Assembly (NCBI GenBank): GCA_002492045.1
Contig: DKXC01000054.1
Span: 10,426 to 26,804, forward strand
Origin: Micrococcaceae bacterium UBA7136
GTDB lineage: Bacteria > Actinomycetota > Actinomycetes > Actinomycetales > Micrococcaceae
DNA length: 16,379 nt
Reading direction: 5' to 3'
Shown piece by piece: positions 5,214 to 14,137 of this stretch; positions within the stretch are counted from its first letter, which is position 1; each line of letters opens with the position of its first letter. The translations under genes and the position numbers were made by a program. Below the pieces are notes generated by a model, which ran no database searches, was not told the DNA's origin, and saw only the letters and a program-made list of their open reading frames with translations.

Positions 5214-7406
5214 CTAGCGTCCGGCCGAGGGCAACAGGGGGCGGGAAAGCAAGGGTGCCTGCGGCCTCCAGCCCTGGGCTTCAAGCTGGTCAGCGGCCAT
5301 GGGGGCCATGCTTTCACCATACTGGCGGGTCATGTGGTTGTTGTCCATATAGACCAGGACGTTACCTACCAGGGCCTGGCAGACCCCCTCCGGGCAGTAG
5401 TAGTCGGTCATATCCAGGTGATAGACGCCCGGCTTGTCACCCAGGGCATCCAGCGCCGGATTTTCAGCCGCTAGTACCTGCTCTCGATCAAAGGAGCAGT
5501 CAGCGAAGGGGCTCTCCTGGGGGCAAATCATCATATCCACGGTGTAGCGGGGATTATCCCGCATAAGCACCAGTTGACCACCGTAGCCGCGCACCATGTC
5601 AGCGATTTCGTCTAGGCCCTTCATAACCACCTCGTCCGGCGAACCGTCAAAGGTGCGGGTTGAAAGCATGAACAGGTTATCGGGGGCCAGGTTCTGCACA
5701 TGTTCTAGGGCCTTGGCGTTGTAGTCCACGCAGGCAGAGTTTGCTATCTGGACATCGACTGACCGGCTGTATTCGGGCAGGGTAAAACGGCACCAGGGCT
5801 TAATCATGAGGATGATGGTGCCCTCTTCTTTCTCTAGGCTGTCAGCCAGGTAAGAGAAGGTCTGCTGGGAGTGGGAGTCACCAATTAAGAGACTGACCGG
5901 GGCCTGAGGATCTTCACTGTAGCTGTAAACGTAGCAGTAGTTTTCAGCTTCGGGGTCGTTCATATCCCCGATACCCAGCTGAGGCAGGTCATTGCAGCGG
6001 ATGGCCTGGCTCATATCCACCCAGGCATCGTCCCGTTCCATAGGGATCGGGAAGTTAGTCTTGCGAACCTCTAAGCCCTTTAGGGCCTGGGCCCCGGGGT
6101 AGGTGGGGCTACCAGCCATATTGGCGTATTCCTTAGCCTGCTGGTACTGGCCCTGAACCCAGCCCTGTGCCAGGCTGATGGGGCCAGCAACTAGCAGTAG
6201 GCAGGCAGCAATCACCAGCAGGGGACGCCGGGCAGCCTGTACCTTAGCAGCATGACGGAAACCTTCGGAGCGTCCAGCTCGCAGGCCCAGGTAGGCCAGC
6301 AGGGAGCGGGAAGGCTTCTTCTCCCAGGCCCGCAGGGGCTTCTCAACCCCCTGGTGCAGTAGCCAGGCCAGGCCGATAGAGGCAAGAATAATTAGGCTGC
6401 CGTCCAGTAAACCAGCCTGTTCCTTACCCATGTAGCTGGTGTAGAGAATCAGCAGTGGCCAGTGAACCAGGTAGAGGCAGTAGGAGATAGCGCCCAGCTT
6501 CTGCAGGGGCTTGGTTCCCAGCAGACGGTCGGCACCGTAGGGGGAGCCGGTTTGCCCGGCAGCAATGACCATAGCACCTGAGAGCAGGGGCCAGAGGGCC
6601 AGGAAGCCGGGGAAGGCCTGCTGAACCGGCAGGAGCCATCCGCAGGTAACCAGGCCGATAATTCCCAGCCAGCCCAGAGGCACCTTGAGCCGGTCGGGTA
6701 CCCGCCAGATAAGCAGAAGCATGGCCAGTAGGGTTCCGGCCGCGAACTCCCAGAGCCGGGTGCGGGTATCAAAGTAGGCATAGGCCTGGTTGGAGTAGGT
6801 CTCAATGACTGAGAAGGTCAGGGAGGCCACAAAGACGCTGCCAAAGATCAGCAGGGCCGTAGGAATGACCTTGAGCCGCAGGTAGCTAACCAGGAAGGCG
6901 ATCAGGGTGAAGAGCAGGGGCCAGAGTATAAAGATCTGCCCCTGCATGGAGAGGGACCAGAAATGCTGGAAGGGAGTTTTGACGCTGGCATTCTGGGCAT
7001 AGTAGTCGACGGCGTTCTCAGCTAGTCGCCAGTTGAGCCGGTAGAAGAGGGCAGCCTGGGCGTCGTCCAGGAGGGATGCCCAGCGGGAGGGGGCCACAAT
7101 GAAGTAGGCGGCGGCCAGGGTGCCAGCAATGACGGTGACGGCAGCTGGCAGTAGGCGCTGGAAGACGTGCAACCAGTAGCTGACTACCCGCAGGGGTTTG
7201 CCTTCCTGGATTTTACGCAGGGAGGAGGTAGAGAGCAGGAAGGCTGAGATGAAGAGGAAGACGTCCACGCCACCAGAGACCCGCCCAAACCAGACGTGGT
7301 AGAGCACCACTAGCAGGACGGCCAGAGACCGTAGCCCCTGAATTTCTGGCCGGAACTTAGGTTGGGGTAGGAAGCTGCCGCGGGGTGTGTGGCTGCGGTG
7401 CTTCAT
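5214..7406 (-). CDS. Membrane acyltransferase (AT3 family) fused to SGNH domain
   Basis: Predicted O-acyltransferase (OafA/YrhL type) that transfers acyl groups across the membrane to a surface glycan or wall polymer. It has 730 residues. The N-terminal AT3 domain (about 18-360, roughly ten membrane helices) opens with FRPEIQGLRSLAVLLVVLYH, where H37 is the conserved histidine, and has HFWSLSMQGQIFILWPL near 148-164. A linker and an extra helix (about 394-412) lead to a C-terminal SGNH domain, expected outside the cell. That domain has LLIGDSHSQ near residue 505 (catalytic serine) and DNNHMT near 688 (catalytic Asp/His). All visible catalytic motifs are intact. The ATG at 7406 has a GGGAGG ribosome site. 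It is divergent from the flippase-like gene. The acyl group and target cannot be read from sequence; acetate is the usual one. Confidence 0.92.
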   Translation of the reverse strand: MKHRSHTPRGSFLPQPKFRPEIQGLRSLAVLLVVLYHVWFGRVSGGVDVFLFISAFLLSTSSLRKIQEGKPLRVVSYWLHVFQRLLPAAVTVIAGTLAAAYFIVAPSRWASLLDDAQAALFYRLNWRLAENAVDYYAQNASVKTPFQHFWSLSMQGQIFILWPLLFTLIAFLVSYLRLKVIPTALLIFGSVFVASLTFSVIETYSNQAYAYFDTRTRLWEFAAGTLLAMLLLIWRVPDRLKVPLGWLGIIGLVTCGWLLPVQQAFPGFLALWPLLSGAMVIAAGQTGSPYGADRLLGTKPLQKLGAISYCLYLVHWPLLILYTSYMGKEQAGLLDGSLIILASIGLAWLLHQGVEKPLRAWEKKPSRSLLAYLGLRAGRSEGFRHAAKVQAARRPLLVIAACLLLVAGPISLAQGWVQGQYQQAKEYANMAGSPTYPGAQALKGLEVRKTNFPIPMERDDAWVDMSQAIRCNDLPQLGIGDMNDPEAENYCYVYSYSEDPQAPVSLLIGDSHSQQTFSYLADSLEKEEGTIILMIKPWCRFTLPEYSRSVDVQIANSACVDYNAKALEHVQNLAPDNLFMLSTRTFDGSPDEVVMKGLDEIADMVRGYGGQLVLMRDNPRYTVDMMICPQESPFADCSFDREQVLAAENPALDALGDKPGVYHLDMTDYYCPEGVCQALVGNVLVYMDNNHMTRQYGESMAPMAADQLEAQGWRPQAPLLSRPLLPSAGR

Positions 7407-7593
7407 GAGGTTTCCTCCCGACTGGATGAGCCTCTGCTCAATCTAGACCTTATTTCTGCGTGAGTGCCCTCTGCCTTCGAGAGGGGCAGAACAATCATAG
7501 CTAAAAAGCCTGAGCAGGGTGCTCTTCTACTAATACAGGCCGAACCGATAAGCTAGAGGGCAGTGTTCTGTTCTTGAAGAGGAGAGTAAGTCG
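7407..7593. promoter_or_regulatory. Divergent promoter region between acyltransferase and flippase genes
   Basis: This 187-base spacer must hold both promoters. A hairpin with arms CCCTCT / AGAGGG and a 7-base loop lies near 7468-7486; overlapping it, TCTGCC / GGCAGA can pair as an alternative. A second inverted pair CTGCTCA / TGAGCAG is spread from about 7433 to 7517. Plus-strand TAAGCT near 7549 is a weak -10. No hexamer pair is convincing. Confidence 0.35.
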
Positions 7594-8895
7594 GTGAGTC
7601 AGGAATCCAGCGAGACTGTGATTAGTCGAGGCCAGTCACTCTTTATTACGGCTTCCTCGATTATTAGTGCAGGTAGCACCTTCCTGGTGACCTGGCTAGC
7701 GGCCCGGTCCCTAACAGTTGAAGACAACAAGGACTTCCTGGTCTTCTGGTCCTTGACCTCCCTAGTTTTTGCGACCCTGCTGGGGGTCCAGCAGGAGTCT
7801 GCCCGTTTAATTGGTTCTGCCAGGCTAGCTGCTTCTTCTCAGCAGTCTAAAGAAGAAACACAGACCTACCGGCCCCTGCTGGTAGCTGGCCGAGTTGGCT
7901 TAACCTGCACCGGAATCTTCCTAGCCCTCACCCCCTTCTGGCTGGACTCGGTACTACCAGATCAGGGTCTTCTGACCCTGGCCCTGATTGCGGTGGCCAC
8001 TAGCGCCTATGCTCTTCATGTTTATTTCATTGGAGCTATGGCTGGCACTCGGGCTTGGACAGAATACGCCCTGCTGATTTCTACCGGTGGCATTTTCTGC
8101 TTTACTGCCACCCTGCTAGCTTCTGTGCTGGGGGCGGGTCTTTGGGCCTTCCAGCTAGCTTTTTTAGCAACAGCCTTCCTCTGGTTGCTCTTCTTGGTTT
8201 TCTCTCCCAAGGTTCGGCTGGCCTTCCACTTGCGTCTAGAGGGAAACCCTGGCCTAGCCTACCGTGGCATGCTTTTAGCAGTAGGAACGTCTGTGGCTAT
8301 GGCAGCTATGTCTACCGGATTCCCCATTTTCCTAGAGGCCAGTTCTGCTGCTGCCGATGAGGGGCAAGACGCTCTCTTGGCCGCTATTATTCTGGGTATT
8401 TCCATTACTCGGGCCCCCATTATGATTCCCCTACAAACCTTCCAGGGGGTTGCTGTCTCCTATTTCCTCAACCATCTAGACCGCCCCCTTACCGCCCTGG
8501 TCAAGCCTATTGCCGGCCTCTTAGCTTTAGGTGTGGTGGGGGCTGGGGCAGCCTACCTTGTGGGCCCCTGGCTGTTTGATGAGATTTACGAAAAGTACGC
8601 CGGGCAGCTTTCCGGGTCTTTCTTGGCGGCCCTAACCTTCGCTGCTGCTCTGCTTGCGGTAACCACTTTAACAGGCACAGCAGCCCTGGCCATGGGGGCC
8701 CATAAAACCTACCTGGCAGGCTGGATTCTCACGGTCCTATTGGCCTTCTGCTGCCTTCTGCTTCCCCTAGATCTTGAGGGTAAGACGCTCCTGGCTCTGG
8801 TAGCTGGCCCTCTGGCCGGTGCCGGTCTTCACCTGGTGGGTATACGGGTTCTCAGCTCTTTAAAGGCAGATAGCCCGGCCCCAATAGAGCATTAA
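7594..8895 (+). CDS. Multi-spanning flippase-like (polysaccharide export) membrane protein
   Basis: This 433-residue protein is hydrophobic almost throughout, with roughly ten to twelve membrane helices. The first (about 15-40, FITASSIISAGSTFLVTWLA) and the general layout resemble Wzx-like transporters of the MOP superfamily, which flip lipid-linked glycans across the membrane. I see no motif that fixes the substrate, so this rests on topology and on neighbours: an acyltransferase on one side and a glycosyltransferase operon on the other. The start is a GTG at 7594 with GAGGAG about 9 bases upstream. It is the only plus-strand gene in the window, and it ends just before a strong hairpin terminator. 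Codons ending in A or T look more frequent than in the flanking acyltransferase gene. It could instead be another type of integral membrane protein. Confidence 0.75.
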   Translation: MSQESSETVISRGQSLFITASSIISAGSTFLVTWLAARSLTVEDNKDFLVFWSLTSLVFATLLGVQQESARLIGSARLAASSQQSKEETQTYRPLLVAGRVGLTCTGIFLALTPFWLDSVLPDQGLLTLALIAVATSAYALHVYFIGAMAGTRAWTEYALLISTGGIFCFTATLLASVLGAGLWAFQLAFLATAFLWLLFLVFSPKVRLAFHLRLEGNPGLAYRGMLLAVGTSVAMAAMSTGFPIFLEASSAAADEGQDALLAAIILGISITRAPIMIPLQTFQGVAVSYFLNHLDRPLTALVKPIAGLLALGVVGAGAAYLVGPWLFDEIYEKYAGQLSGSFLAALTFAAALLAVTTLTGTAALAMGAHKTYLAGWILTVLLAFCCLLLPLDLEGKTLLALVAGPLAGAGLHLVGIRVLSSLKADSPAPIEH

Positions 8896-8900
8896 TCTTC

Positions 8901-8937
8901 AAGGGGAGCTCGCATCAGCGGGCTCCCCTTCTTTCTT
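8901..8937 (+). terminator. Strong intrinsic terminator between convergent genes
   Basis: Arms AAGGGGAGCTCGC (8901-8913) and GCGGGCTCCCCTT (8918-8930) pair over 13 positions with one G-T pair, around an ATCA loop, followed by CTTTCTT. It serves the flippase-like gene. In the other direction the stem lies just after the GT2 stop codon (8936-8938), so it may also act on that operon, though the tail there (GAAGATT) is weaker. Confidence 0.88.
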
Positions 8938-9781
8938 AGGATTTTTTAAAAATAGTTAGGTACTCGTGCAGGGGCCGGATCAGCCCGGCAGCCCTAGCAA
9001 ACTGTACTCCCCGCCAAAGCAGGTGAGGCGGTAGGGCCCGATAGGCAGGAACACCCAAAGCCTTAGCCAGTTCACGGCGTCCTTGGGTAACAGCCTCAAT
9101 ATGCTGGCCCCTGGCACCAGCTCCCTTGCTGGTGTTCTTGCTATGTACCCGGTAGGAGATTTCCTGGCCAGGGAGCATAGCCACAGGCCCCAGCTGGGCT
9201 AGGCGCAGAAAAAGATCGTAATCCTCAAACTGGTCCAGGTCTTTACGGTAGCCACCAGCCTGCTGGTAGGCCTGGGCCCTGAACACTACCGATGAATGAG
9301 GCAGGGGGTTAAAGAGCAGGAGGGACCGGCGGATATCGTCCCCATGCGGGGCTTTAAGTTCCCCTGTGACCTGCCCCTGGTCATCAATAAGCCTGCCGCC
9401 GGTACCTAGCAGGACGCAGTCAGGGTGGGACACCAGGTAGTCCAACTGCCGACGAAACTTGCCGGGGGACACCAAGTCGTCGCCATCCACATTGGCCAGC
9501 AGGTCAGCCCGGGCCTCAGCACAACCTGCCCGCATAGCATTACTGACCCCCAGGTAACGGTCAAAACGCAAGACCCGAACCCGCGGATCCTTCAACCAGG
9601 GGTAGGTTTTAGCCTCAGCGGCCTGAGAAAACTCATCAGTCTTAACCTCAGGGCCGTTCAGTACCAGAATCAGCTCTAGGTCTACATCTTGGCTGGCCAG
9701 AACCGATTCAAGAGTCTGGTCTAGCCAGGCATTGATGGAGCCACTACGCACGATAACAGACAGTTCAGGTGAAGATGCCAT
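8936..9781 (-). CDS. Glycosyltransferase family 2 (GT-A fold)
   Basis: Predicted inverting sugar transferase in the cytoplasm, using a nucleotide-sugar donor. Of 281 residues, the first about 110 form the GT-A nucleotide-binding part: SVIV near residue 9, LGVSNAMRAGCAEARADLLA and then the metal-binding DGDD near 99-102. A later FEDYDLFLRL (about 196-205) supplies the expected acidic ED motif. The usual P-x-YN after the first strand is replaced by RSGSIN. There are no membrane helices. The ATG at 9781 has AAGGAG 6 bases upstream and lies 12 bases after the stop of the GT4 gene, so it is the last gene of the glycan operon. Sugar and acceptor are unknown. Confidence 0.88.
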   Translation of the reverse strand: MASSPELSVIVRSGSINAWLDQTLESVLASQDVDLELILVLNGPEVKTDEFSQAAEAKTYPWLKDPRVRVLRFDRYLGVSNAMRAGCAEARADLLANVDGDDLVSPGKFRRQLDYLVSHPDCVLLGTGGRLIDDQGQVTGELKAPHGDDIRRSLLLFNPLPHSSVVFRAQAYQQAGGYRKDLDQFEDYDLFLRLAQLGPVAMLPGQEISYRVHSKNTSKGAGARGQHIEAVTQGRRELAKALGVPAYRALPPHLLWRGVQFARAAGLIRPLHEYLTIFKKS

Positions 9782-9793
9782 CTGATGCTCCTT

Positions 9794-10894
9794 CTAGGCG
9801 CTTACCTGGGTAAGGATCTGCTCATAGGTTTTACCCTGGCTGGCCCAGCCCCACTTTTCTAGGTCTTCAAGGGGGTAAGCCACCGGCTCCTGAGCTAGTT
9901 CCTTTCTCACAGCTGCTACCAGCTGGTCAACGCCCTGCTGTTCCAGGATCTGCACCCGCACCCCTGACTCTGCCAGCACCCGGGCACTAGAAACGTCATA
10001 GGTCACAATGGCAGCCTGAGAAACAAAAGCATCGATAATAGTGGTCTGGAAGCCTTCAGCCGCAACCGTCGGGTTCACCAGGGTTGCCCCAGCTAGCTCC
10101 CTGGCAACCGTCCGGTGGTCAACAAAACCCTTAAAATCTAGGGCCTCAGTAATTCCCAGTTCAGCAGCATAGGCCTTAGCCTTCTCTAGGTCAGCTCCAG
10201 CTCCCAGCACCACAGCATGAATCTCAGGGTCCTGGGCCCGCAACTGGGCAACAGTTTCTAGGAAGGCTCGCCAGCCCTTGACCTCTACCACACGGGCCAG
10301 AAAAACCAGTTTCTTCCGTTGAAACTCAACCTGCTCGGGGGCCAGAGGCGGCAGGGGAGAAACATTATAGAAAACCTCAGCCTCTACCCCAGATAGCTTC
10401 TTCACAAAATCACAGGAAGGCTGAGAAACCCCCAGCACCTTAGAAGCGGCCCGCAGGGTGATAGCCCCCAGGCTACGGTCAACCAGTCGACTAGCCTGAC
10501 GAATCAGGGCCTTCTCAGAGACCACAAAGCCAGACCCGTGCTCTGTATGAACCACAGGTACACCCAGCAGGCGTCCCAGGGCAACACCAAACCAGCTCAG
10601 GCTAAAGAAACGAGTATGGGTTGAGATAACATCAATTTTTTCGGCTTTAAGAACCTGGGCCAGCTTGGCCAGACCGGCAGGAGAGGGGAAACCCAAAATG
10701 CCGTCTACCGTCAGGTACTCCTTCAACCGGTAAACCTTAATTCCGTCCTCTAGGCTCAAACCAGGCTTATCAGACAGAGTCAGAATCGTTACCTGGTGCC
10801 CCAGCTTCTGCAACTGGGCAGATAGGGCAGAAACATGCTGTTCCAGACCGCCCACCTTAGGGGGGTAATTGTTGATCACGAAGGCAATATTCAA
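9794..10894 (-). CDS. Glycosyltransferase family 4 (GT-B fold)
   Basis: Predicted retaining sugar transferase. At 366 residues it has the usual GT4 length and two Rossmann-like halves. The N-terminal acceptor half begins NIAFVINNYPPKVGGLEQHV, with the glycine loop after the first strand. The C-terminal donor half starts near KKLVFLARVVEVKGW and contains AEGFQTTIIDAF (about 280-291), matching the E-x7-E region, although the second acidic position is D here. The start is TTG at 10894 with AGGAGG 5-6 bases upstream; no better ATG fits the first strand. It follows the DUF2304 gene by 9 bases. Sugar specificity cannot be read. Confidence 0.9.
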   Translation of the reverse strand: MNIAFVINNYPPKVGGLEQHVSALSAQLQKLGHQVTILTLSDKPGLSLEDGIKVYRLKEYLTVDGILGFPSPAGLAKLAQVLKAEKIDVISTHTRFFSLSWFGVALGRLLGVPVVHTEHGSGFVVSEKALIRQASRLVDRSLGAITLRAASKVLGVSQPSCDFVKKLSGVEAEVFYNVSPLPPLAPEQVEFQRKKLVFLARVVEVKGWRAFLETVAQLRAQDPEIHAVVLGAGADLEKAKAYAAELGITEALDFKGFVDHRTVARELAGATLVNPTVAAEGFQTTIIDAFVSQAAIVTYDVSSARVLAESGVRVQILEQQGVDQLVAAVRKELAQEPVAYPLEDLEKWGWASQGKTYEQILTQVSA

Positions 10895-10903
10895 GGGCCC
10901 CTC

Positions 10904-11308
10904 CTATTTCTTGTGGTCTGAACTAGCTACTTCTTCTGGGGCAGACTGCCCACCAGAAGGACGCTTCCGAGGTGATTCCTGTTCCAGCTGGGCCCTGAGC
11001 ATGGCTACTTCCTCTGCCAGCGTCCTGGTATCTTCGCCCAGCCGGGAAAGGTCTAGGGTTAGGTGCAGGCAGATACCAATCAGCATCATAATGGCCAACA
11101 TAAAGAGCAGGTTAACCGGCATAACCACCCCGGTCAGCTCAGCCAAGCGGCTCAGCAGGTGAGGAAAAAGCGCCAGCACAATGATGGTGGCCGACACCAG
11201 AAGCCAGAGGGCTGCGTACTTCTCTTTCATCTTCTGATTACGCACCTGGGCAAAGACCATCACAAAAATCAGGAGAGAAAGCAGCAAAAAGAAAATATTG
11301 GAGGGCAT
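10904..11308 (-). CDS. DUF2304 family small membrane protein
   Basis: This 134-residue protein has three membrane helices (about 3-21, 32-52 and 63-84), followed by a coiled-coil stretch (about 87-112) and a basic, polar tail. The RNQKMKEKYAALWLL segment between helices 1 and 2 is typical of DUF2304. Members are commonly encoded next to DPM1/GtrB-like glycosyltransferases, as here. By that association they are thought to anchor or assist the enzyme at the membrane; this role is inferred. The ATG at 11308 is 7 bases after the stop of the GT2 gene. Confidence 0.88.
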   Translation of the reverse strand: MPSNIFFLLLSLLIFVMVFAQVRNQKMKEKYAALWLLVSATIIVLALFPHLLSRLAELTGVVMPVNLLFMLAIMMLIGICLHLTLDLSRLGEDTRTLAEEVAMLRAQLEQESPRKRPSGGQSAPEEVASSDHKK

Positions 11309-11315
11309 GCTTAAC

Positions 11316-12083
11316 CTACGCTTCTGTCTTCTTACGGGTCATGGAAATGCCAAAAGCAAAGAAGGACCGAACCAGGTAGACGGCAGACTTAAGGGGCCCA
11401 GAAGAAGGCACACCGCCCTGACGTTCCCGCATCTCAACCGGAACCTGAATCACCTTGCAGCCCGACCGGATAGCCATGACCGTGGAGTCAATCGTGTCGC
11501 CCAGGTACTCAGCCGGGAAAAATTCACAGTACTGCTGGATTCCCTTGCGGTTAACTGCCCTGAAACCGCTGGTCACGTCAGTAAATTTCTCACCCGAGAT
11601 ACGGGTGAAGAGGAAGGAGAGCAGACCCATAGCCCACTTGCGGGGGCCACGCACTTTATAGTTGTCAGACTCAGCGAAGCGGGAACCGATCACAATATCG
11701 GCCCGTTCAAGCCCGGCAATCAGGGTGTCAATGTACTCTGGCGGGTGCTGACCGTCAGAATCCATCTGCATGGCGATGTCATAATCCATGCGGCGGGCAT
11801 AGCGGTAGCCGGTGCGCATAGCGGCACCCACCCCCATGTTGTAGGGCAGGTCAATCACGAAAGCCCCAGCCTGACGGGCCACCTGGGCGGTACTATCCGT
11901 CGATCCATCATTGATAACCACTAGGTCAACCCAGGGAGCCTTGGCTTGTAGGTCAGCGATAGTTGCCCCAATAGCCTCTTCCTCATTCCAGGCAGGCATA
12001 ATCACCAAGACGCGCGGACGCTCCTGCAGGTCGGCTTCACTCTTCATCCGTGGATTGGCTTTCTTGTCTAGTGCACCTATCAA
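11316..12083 (-). CDS. DPM1/GtrB-like family 2 glycosyltransferase (polyprenyl-phosphate sugar synthase)
   Basis: Predicted to move a sugar from a nucleotide donor to polyprenyl phosphate, making a lipid-linked donor for membrane transferases. Motifs in order are VLVIMPAWNEEEAIGATI, VVINDGSTDST, the NMGVGAAMRTGYRYA loop, MDSDGQHPPEY (metal-binding DxD), IGSRF, and DVTSGFRAVNRK. It lacks the C-terminal membrane helices of GtrB; the DUF2304 partner may supply membrane contact. The start is uncertain. TTG at 12083 gives 255 residues, and ATG at 12047 gives 243 with the family core still intact. Neither has a clear ribosome site, and an in-frame TAG lies just upstream of the TTG. It follows the DUF6541-type gene by 41 bases. 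Confidence 0.9.
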   Translation of the reverse strand: MIGALDKKANPRMKSEADLQERPRVLVIMPAWNEEEAIGATIADLQAKAPWVDLVVINDGSTDSTAQVARQAGAFVIDLPYNMGVGAAMRTGYRYARRMDYDIAMQMDSDGQHPPEYIDTLIAGLERADIVIGSRFAESDNYKVRGPRKWAMGLLSFLFTRISGEKFTDVTSGFRAVNRKGIQQYCEFFPAEYLGDTIDSTVMAIRSGCKVIQVPVEMRERQGGVPSSGPLKSAVYLVRSFFAFGISMTRKKTEA

Positions 12084-12124
12084 ACGATGGGCAGATGGCT
12101 AGAACCCAGTTTATCAGCTGACCC

Positions 12125-14137
12125 CTAGCCAGCCGCCGGAGTTGAGCAGGCAGTAATTTGGTAGAGGACAGCATGGCCAGAACGATAGAGCTCAGTAACC
12201 AGACCACGCTGGACTAGCTGGTTGAACCCCCGGTACCAGCTGGAGTGATCCCCATCATTCACCTCCTGGGAGCCAAAATCCAGGTAGTATCCAATTCCTT
12301 CTTGAGATAGCAGGGAACAAACACGGGTGTCCTTCAGTGCTTCGTCCAGGTGATCTTGTAGATAGACGATATCTTGACTGGGTGTATCCAAAGCATGCTG
12401 AACGGTGACCTTCCGACCGGTCAAGGCATAGGCGAGGGGGCTACCGTTAAAAGCCTGAACCATAATCGTGGCGTCTTCAGGCACATAGTCAGGAAGATGA
12501 TTGAGGACATCCCACTCATCAGTATCCAGCAAGGGTGAGTCAAGGCTGGGAGCATAAAAGAAGAAGGACTTTTCTACTTGCTCCTCCAGGGCCTTAGCTG
12601 TCTGCGTAAAACCAAGGGTAAGAACCAGGGCAAGAGCTCCTAGGACGGCTGAGACCTGCTGACCTGTCAGCCTGGGGAAAGAAGACCAGAAGCCTGCGCT
12701 ACGCAGACGAGCCAGTAGCCAATCAAGTCCTAGAACGATTAGGGGAACAGTAACTACAGGCAATAAGGCAGCCAGGCGATAGGTGTCGTGGTACCAGATA
12801 CCGGTCCAGAAGTAACGGTCTTCTTCCCAGCTCAAGGAGCGGCCCATAACGTAGAAGGCAAAAATGAGAAGCCAGGCTAAGGGAACCCAAATTACCCTCA
12901 GCTTAAACATGCGCAAAGAAGCATATACACCTATCAGAGTCAGGATAGTCAGGAACCACAGAGGATCTTTCGACATGACTCCCTGAGTGAGAGCTTCCCC
13001 AATTCCTTGGGCTTGAGTAGTCACAGGCTCCCAAGGGCCAGCCTCCTGGACCGGGCGAACAGTGTTCCAGAGCCAATTAAAGACCAAGAGATAGGCCACT
13101 ATTGCCAGGCTACTACCAGCAAAGGCAAGGGGGCTCTTCCTCTTGTTCCAGGTATCTAGCAGCTGCAAGAGCCAGCTCACCAGCAGGATAGGCAAGGACA
13201 GCAAGAGAAGAGACATCATGACATTGGGGTGAGCCAGGGCTAAGGCAAAGAGGCCCCAAGCCAGCAAAACAGCTGACTGCAGGGTGCTCATGCGTCTTAC
13301 TTCTGCAAGTCGAAGCAGCTGGACCAGCAGACCCAAGGCAGCAGGCAACAAGGCAATACCCAGCAGATTAGGGTAGAGAACCCCAAAATGAAGCAGGAGC
13401 ACAGGAAATGCGGTGAAAGAGGCCGTCAAGGCCCCAATCAGCACAGTGGTCGCTGGTTGCGTCCTGAGGACGTTACGCACCAGGAAGACCATTCCTGCTG
13501 GCCAGGCCACAGCAGAAACCAAGAGGGCTGTGGTGCTAGTTGCAACTGGAATACTAACCCCGCTACCGGCAAAGATAAGGGAAACCAAAGCATGCCAGGT
13601 GGCCGGATAAAAAGTGGATCCGCCCTCCCCAGCAGTCATCGCCCCTACTGTCAGCGGGGAAGCAGAACCTGTATCCATAATCCAGCGAATCGCATTCAGA
13701 TGGAAAATGTTATCCCAGGTTTGGGAAATCCAGTCTGGCTGCCCCAGCGAGTTAGTAACGTTCCGCCAAAGCAGGACTACCCCAAGAAAGAAACTAGCCC
13801 AGTAGGGAATCTGTTCGCGAGAAAACCAAGGTGCAGCTTCTAGGGTCCTTTGACGGCTAGAAACCGGAGCATCCCATAGGGAAGTATCTACCAGCAAGGT
13901 AGAGACAATACGGGCTATCAAAGCCATGACTAGGCTTGTCAGCAGTAGAAGCCAGAGTGACCAGCCAAGGTAAGGAGAGAGCAGGGCTGCTACCAGCAGA
14001 ACAGCTACAGAGAGCAGAGGAGCCAGGCCCAAGGCATCAAAGCCGCGCACTCGCATTGCAGCTGCGATGAGCAAACCTGGAGCCAGTAAAATCAGCAGCC
14101 CCAGCCCAATTGCGGGTAGAACGTCAAACCAGCTCAT
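12125..14137 (-). CDS. DUF6541-type large integral membrane protein, possible GT-C glycosyltransferase
   Basis: This 670-residue protein has many membrane helices across about residues 5-510 and then a soluble C-terminal domain of about 150 residues, expected outside the cell. The opening (WFDVLPAIGLGLLILLAPG) and the internal WYHDTYRLAALLPV resemble the actinobacterial DUF6541 family. The layout of many helices, an outward loop with NIFHLNAIRWIMD and an extracytoplasmic tail is like GT-C enzymes that use polyprenyl-linked sugars. That role is inferred; it fits a gene heading an operon with a DPM1-like enzyme that would make such a donor. The ATG at 14137 has a good AAGGAG site 4 bases upstream. 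It is the first gene of the five-gene operon. Confidence 0.82.
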   Translation of the reverse strand: MSWFDVLPAIGLGLLILLAPGLLIAAAMRVRGFDALGLAPLLSVAVLLVAALLSPYLGWSLWLLLLTSLVMALIARIVSTLLVDTSLWDAPVSSRQRTLEAAPWFSREQIPYWASFFLGVVLLWRNVTNSLGQPDWISQTWDNIFHLNAIRWIMDTGSASPLTVGAMTAGEGGSTFYPATWHALVSLIFAGSGVSIPVATSTTALLVSAVAWPAGMVFLVRNVLRTQPATTVLIGALTASFTAFPVLLLHFGVLYPNLLGIALLPAALGLLVQLLRLAEVRRMSTLQSAVLLAWGLFALALAHPNVMMSLLLLSLPILLVSWLLQLLDTWNKRKSPLAFAGSSLAIVAYLLVFNWLWNTVRPVQEAGPWEPVTTQAQGIGEALTQGVMSKDPLWFLTILTLIGVYASLRMFKLRVIWVPLAWLLIFAFYVMGRSLSWEEDRYFWTGIWYHDTYRLAALLPVVTVPLIVLGLDWLLARLRSAGFWSSFPRLTGQQVSAVLGALALVLTLGFTQTAKALEEQVEKSFFFYAPSLDSPLLDTDEWDVLNHLPDYVPEDATIMVQAFNGSPLAYALTGRKVTVQHALDTPSQDIVYLQDHLDEALKDTRVCSLLSQEGIGYYLDFGSQEVNDGDHSSWYRGFNQLVQRGLVTELYRSGHAVLYQITACSTPAAG

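Noticed and set aside
4856..5566. Plus-strand open frame of 236 codons
   Set aside because: It runs antisense across the gdpD N-terminus and the acyltransferase C-terminus, is Arg/Gly/Pro-rich with no recognisable domain, and both opposing genes have intact catalytic motifs.
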